Assembly: GCA_951799425.1 (NCBI GenBank)
Contig: OX637402.1
Span: 19,791,844-19,855,843, forward strand
Reading direction: 5' to 3'
Length of the DNA stretch: 64,000 nt
From: Ilex aquifolium
Lineage: Eukaryota > Streptophyta > Magnoliopsida > Aquifoliales > Aquifoliaceae
The notes under the pieces were generated by a model that saw only the letters and a list, made by a program, of their open reading frames with translations, was not told the DNA's origin and searched no databases. Position numbers and translations under genes: made by a program. Position 1 is the stretch's first letter. Each line of letters begins with the position of its first letter. Positions 59,483-64,000 of this stretch are shown piece after piece.

Positions 59483-61150
59483 GGCAGCAGCAATCTAAAT
59501 AAATATATTTAATTAACATAATAAATTAATATTACATTAAAACATTCAATTCAGCAAATTAACATTAAAATTCAACTTAATTAATATTAAATTCATCCAA
59601 TTTATATCCATAATCATTCCATTAACATCCAATAAAAATTCACTAAGATTGAGATTATAGTAAATTTATAAAAAAAAAAACTCAGAAGATGAAGGAGAAA
59701 GAAGAAGATGAAGTTGACAATTATAAATTATCATCATTTATTAAAACTAAGGTTGAGATTATAGTAAGCGTATATTTAAAAAAAATAAATACACTTTTTT
59801 TTTTTAAAATTACCACTTTTTTGGTTAATAGTACCACTTTTTTGGTTAAAATTACCATTTTTTTGGATCGCTATGTAGCGCTCCAACATTCACTAGCGAT
59901 CAAGCTTGCAACCCAATCTTGATTCTTAACTAATCTTGATCGCTCCAACTAGCGATCAAGATTTTAGCTTGTCCACTTAAACTTCACTTATACCCCTAAA
60001 TTATCACATTTTTTCAAAATTTTCATCATATTTTTCATATTACACCTATGTAATTAGTTTCACATTACCTCAAATTTTTTTACCGATTTTAAATTAACAC
60101 CAAATGTGTACCATATGATAAATTTGTTATAATTTATTTAGCGTGAAAAACAAATGTTTAACTTAACCCAAAAATAACCCAAAAAATGGCAATTTACCCA
60201 AAAAAATTGTGGCAATATAACTTATGTAACATTTTAGTAATAGCCAAAAAAAATTGTGCCAAACTTTAGTTCTAATTTAGCCTTGGTGAACTTAATAACC
60301 TAATCCTAACCTTTAATATTTTTAACTTAATCGTAAATTTAATGTCACTCAATAACCCTAAATATTGTAAAATTTACCTTATATTTTTATTTCATGTTTA
60401 AATATGAAAAATAATTATGATTTTTTAAAACTAATTTTAATTTCTATTATCACTTAAAATAGTGGTGAACTTATATAACCTAATCTAACATCCTAATTTT
60501 TTTAACTTAAATTTAATATCACTCAATAACCCTAAATATTCTAAACTTTTTATTATATTTTTATTTAGGTTTAAAAAAGATAAATAATCATAATTTATTA
60601 AAATTAAGATTAAGTGGTAGTCTTTTCATAAGAAAAAACTCAGAGAAGATGAAGGAGAAAGATCAAAGTTGCAAAATAGTTTTTTTCACTATGAGATTAT
60701 AAAATCATCATCATCATTTTGATGTACAGAGATCAAGTGGCGATCAAGCAGCAGCAATCAAAATTAATATATTTAATTAACATAACAAATTAATATTCCA
60801 TTAAAACATTCCATTCATCAAATTAACACTAAAATTCAACTTAATTAATATTAAATTCATCCAATTTATATCCATAATCATTCAATTAACATTTAATTCA
60901 TTCAATTAACATCCAATAAAAATTCACTTTGTTAAAATAATATTCAATTCCATCGATTTATATTTAATTTATCAAATTAACTTTCATCTACCATTCAACT
61001 AATCAAATTAGATTAACATTCATATTCATCTAATTAACACTTAATTCAATAAATTAACATCTGAAATAATCTTCAATTAATCAAATTCGTCCAATTAACC
61101 ATCAATTAATCAAATTAACATCTAAAACTATTTAAAAAATATTCAATTTA

Positions 61151-61837
61151 TCAAATCAATTTTTTTAAAAAAAAATTGGCTGTAGGCCAATAATATACCG
61201 ACAAATGGATGAATGAAATTTTGACACAATACTAACCCAATTCCCGCCTAAATCCATTCATGCGTCTTCAACAAGCTTAGTAGCTTAGTAGGTTCACTTT
61301 TTTTCCGCTTTCTTCTCTTCCTTCTGCTTGGTTCCATCGTCTTTCTTCTCTTTCCTCGTTCTTCTGCTTCGGTTCCTCGTTCAAAGTCTTCTAAAGTGGT
61401 GATAACCTCTTCCTCTTCTCTATTATTTGTAATATCAGCCCAGAATATTTATAATGTAAGTTCTGTTTTCCTAGTCTGCATAACTTCTATTGTTTAGTAC
61501 AAAAAAATGAAACTATTTTTATGGTTAATGGTGGATTTTATATTCAGGGGGAAGAAGAGCTCAAGTGATTCTAATCGGTCAACAAGCTCATGGTTTTTTT
61601 ATTAGTGAGAGATTTGTATAATCTAAATACTAAACCAGTTTTATTGATCTTATTTGTATGTCATTGATGATGTTATTTCTCCATTGTAGCAAAGATTGTT
61701 TGAAGACAATGATTGGAAAGGAAAATAAAAAACTCGGCCATGGGGTAAGGGATATTATGTAAATATGTAATTCTCCATTGTGTAAGGGATATGTTGCATA
61801 TGTGTATGTATAACCATTCCACTCACACATTCAGTTC
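61151..61837. other. Upstream region of the DUF1985-like gene
   Basis: GC rises and AT-repeat content ends near 61200. TCTTCTCTTTCC-type pyrimidine runs at 61300-61380 look like a plant 5' leader. An AG at 61834 just before the called start suggests an upstream leader exon joined by an intron. Confidence 0.4.
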
Positions 61838-64000
61838 ATGAAACAACTTGGAATACAATGGAAGAATATGGAACATTGTGAGAAAGAAAAATATATAGAG
61901 ATGGCAAAGGCATCAAAAAAAGAAAAGGAGTTGTGCAAAAAGGAATCTACACCAAAAGAAAAGGTATATCATAATACTAAATTATTTGTGTAACATGTGT
62001 TTATTTTGTGTGTTGTATAATGACAAATGTTTGATGGTACAGTTGAGAACCAGATGTTCACCGGGACTGATGGTGAAAGCAATAGAGAAGTTTAGCGATG
62101 AACAAAAAAATGGGGTTGCAGAGATTGGTTTCGGAGGTTTGTTAAGCCTCAAATGTAAAATATTGAGGAGAGATTTGTGTGAGTGGGTGGTTGAACACTT
62201 TGACCCTAATTCATGTGTGTTGAATATTCACGAAAAATCCTTAAAGTTCTCTCCTGAGGATGTAGAATCTATATTAGGGTTGAGATATGGGGGGATAGAC
62301 GTGGAGACGAGTGGCCCCTATGAAAGAATAAATGGAATCTGTAATTCCATGTTCACTGGAATGAAGGATATTCCAGTGAACTATTTGAATAACAAATTGG
62401 GTGAAATGAAGGTGGATTCAGAAGACTTTCGGCGTATCTTTATCTTATTTGTACTTGGATGTCTATTGTGTCCAACAACAAAGACCTCAATTAGTAGCTC
62501 ATTCCTCCATTCTGTGGTGGAGGTTGATTCTTTGGGAGCGAAAAACTGGGCCAAGTTGGTGTTTGATGCCCTGATTGAGGGGGTAAAAAAATATAAGACA
62601 TATGGACAAAACAATATTAGTGGTTGTCTACTAGTTCTCAAGGTAATGTATTGATTACCTACAAGATCTTGTACTTAGTATTGTTGTTTTTGTTTTGAAT
62701 TGAGAGTAGTTGGTTGTTGTAGTTTATTCTAATCGAGAGTAGTTGCTTTTTATAGATTTTTTATCTGCAGCACCTGACACCCACAGGGGTTTCCCTTGTG
62801 CCAATCAAATGTCAATCCATTCCCCGCATTGGAGCATGGGGTGATTTGGAAATAAAAAATGGTGTGGTTATCTTTAAAAAGTTGACAAATATGAAAGAGG
62901 TATCTATTGTTATTATTTGTTTATAAGTGATGTGTATGTATTTCAATTTCAATTTGATTATTAGAGTGTTAGAGTTATGATTGAGAGTTATTTATGTATG
63001 TTGTAGGTTCCAGTTGTAGGAGTAGTCCCCCTCAATGAACAAACACATGTTCCACTAAATGTGGAACCACAAGTTCCATGCAAAATTAAGGAGGATCCTG
63101 GTGGCCTATCCAAAGTATGTGTAATGATGTTGGCTTATATAAGTGATTGTGAGTATTTCTATTTCTAATTATGTGTACATGATGATTTGATATTATTTTT
63201 TTTAGTCATGGGAAGAAAGATTTTCATCCCTCGAAAAATCAATGGCCAAAATCAAGGATGACCTATCTAGCAAAGTAGATTCGGTGGTTACCATGATGGA
63301 AAAAATCGTTGATGCATTGGAATCCATGAAGCAATCCATGAATAAATGTGATGGAGAGAATAAAGACATAGACAATGAAGCAATCCATGAAGAAACCTTA
63401 ATTGAATCCTAGTATGATAATCGGATGTGGATTCCGCTTCAAGTGGTGCAAACACCGGATATAAAGTCTATGAAACATACACCGCGACAACATTCAAATG
63501 CCATTGTAAACACACCTCACCTTCAACCAGCTTCACACTCATGCACCCAAAAAAATTACAGCCCAAAGCTGCAATTAAAGTATAGTGCAAAGGTGCTGAG
63601 AAGAAACTCTAAGCGGAAGCCAAGTAAATACTTGAAATCACCATATGATATTTTCAAGGTATGATAGTCATTATAAGATCCATATTTTAGTAGTAAAAAT
63701 ATATATTCCAAATCTCTAATCTTGTTTGTGTAAGCAGCAACTTTATTTGAAGAAGTATGAAAACACTATCTTGAAGAAGGACACGACAGATATAGCGGCG
63801 GTATAACACATCAAACCTAATTGTGGTTTTACTTGATTACAAGATTAATTGATAATGCATTATAATACTGCTCTATGTGTGTTATCAACAGTTGGACAAT
63901 AATCGAACCTTGTTTGACAAGGAGATGGAGGAAGTTGGAAAGGACATGGAGGAAACTAGAAAGAAGATGGAGGAAACTGTAAAGATGGGTGATGAAGATG
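61838..64000 (+). CDS. DUF1985 / plant-mobile-domain-like protein, partial, with in-frame stop
   Basis: Exons with consistent phase: 61838-61963, 62043-62642, 62771-62899, 63007-63114, 63206-63658, 63738-63800, 63892 to the window end. The product starts with a short Lys/Glu-rich part, then a domain with RCSPG, EIGFGGLL, LRRDLCEWVVEHFDP, and SPEDVESILGLRYGG, followed by IPRIGAW. This order resembles the large plant family related to DUF1985 and plant mobile domain proteins, often joined to a C-terminal Ulp1-type protease and often carried by Mutator-like elements. The Ulp1 part, if present, lies beyond the window. Exon 5 contains an in-frame TAG at 63410-63412, after which the same frame stays open to 63658. 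The tail repeats MEE-T-KKM-type units. It may therefore be a pseudogene. The start Met is uncertain, as an upstream exon is possible. Confidence 0.65.

Larger units (their letters stand above)
55670..61150. repeat. Composite modular repeat locus
   Basis: A module of roughly 1-1.3 kb recurs three times: about 55870-56950, 56960-59650 and 59650-61150. Order within it: GAAGATGGAGTTG... / ATCATCATTTATTAAAACTA / AAAATAAATACAC / 21-bp TTACCAC-GGTTAA units / GATCGCTATG / CAATCTTGAT / CCCCTAAATTATCACATTTT / ACCTAATCC. The second and third copies end with GCAGCAGCAATC and an AT-rich ATTAACAT block (59482-59655 and 60747-61150). Extra partial copies of the first sub-block occur at about 55670 and 55790. 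No transposase or clear outer inverted repeats are seen. Confidence 0.75.

Overview
The window is nuclear DNA from a eudicot plant. The evidence is spliced genes with GT-AG introns and plant-specific families (GATL glycosyltransferase, ISE2-type chloroplast helicase, Sin3-like corepressor), AT-rich intergenic DNA, and the usual plant transposons (MULE, Tourist, hAT, LINE, SINE, Ty1/Copia). The species cannot be fixed from sequence alone.

Layout. 1-1106: tandem and TA repeats. 1107-2273 (-): an intronless GT8 GATL gene. 2.5-10.4 kb: gene-free and AT-rich, with a MITE-like element, a Mutator-like element with 9-bp target duplications, and a poly(C) tract. 10427-16132 (-): mitochondrial pyruvate dehydrogenase E1 alpha, 8 coding exons, 389 aa; its last intron holds a decayed LINE end with a Tourist MITE inside it. 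16785-18107: a second Mutator-like element, filled with a G-rich tandem repeat. 18654-34651 (+): DExH15/ISE2 chloroplast RNA helicase, 16 coding exons, about 1154 aa; intron 11 holds an antisense Copia fossil. 36143-37113: non-autonomous hAT with a perfect 8-bp duplication. 38559-51127 (-): SIN3-like corepressor, 22 coding exons, about 1437 aa, with a 292-bp insertion in intron 15. 51.8-55.6 kb: repeats and AT-rich DNA. 55.67-61.15 kb: a modular repeat with a 21-bp minisatellite of about 100 units. 61838-64000 (+): 5' part of a plant-specific DUF1985/plant-mobile-domain-like gene that runs off the window and carries an in-frame stop.

The genes are independent plant genes, not an operon or a cluster for one pathway. 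PDH E1 alpha and ISE2 are head to head, with the second Mutator-like element between them. ISE2 and SIN3 are tail to tail, with the hAT element between them. All exon joins below were worked out by hand from splice sites, reading phase and remembered family sequence.

I found no convincing new multi-gene system. The most unusual object is the 55.7-61.2 kb repeat. A roughly 1-kb module recurs, and the same 21-bp motif is present in 2-3 units in two modules but in about 100 in the middle one, so it looks like a minisatellite caught with its ancestral seed on both sides.
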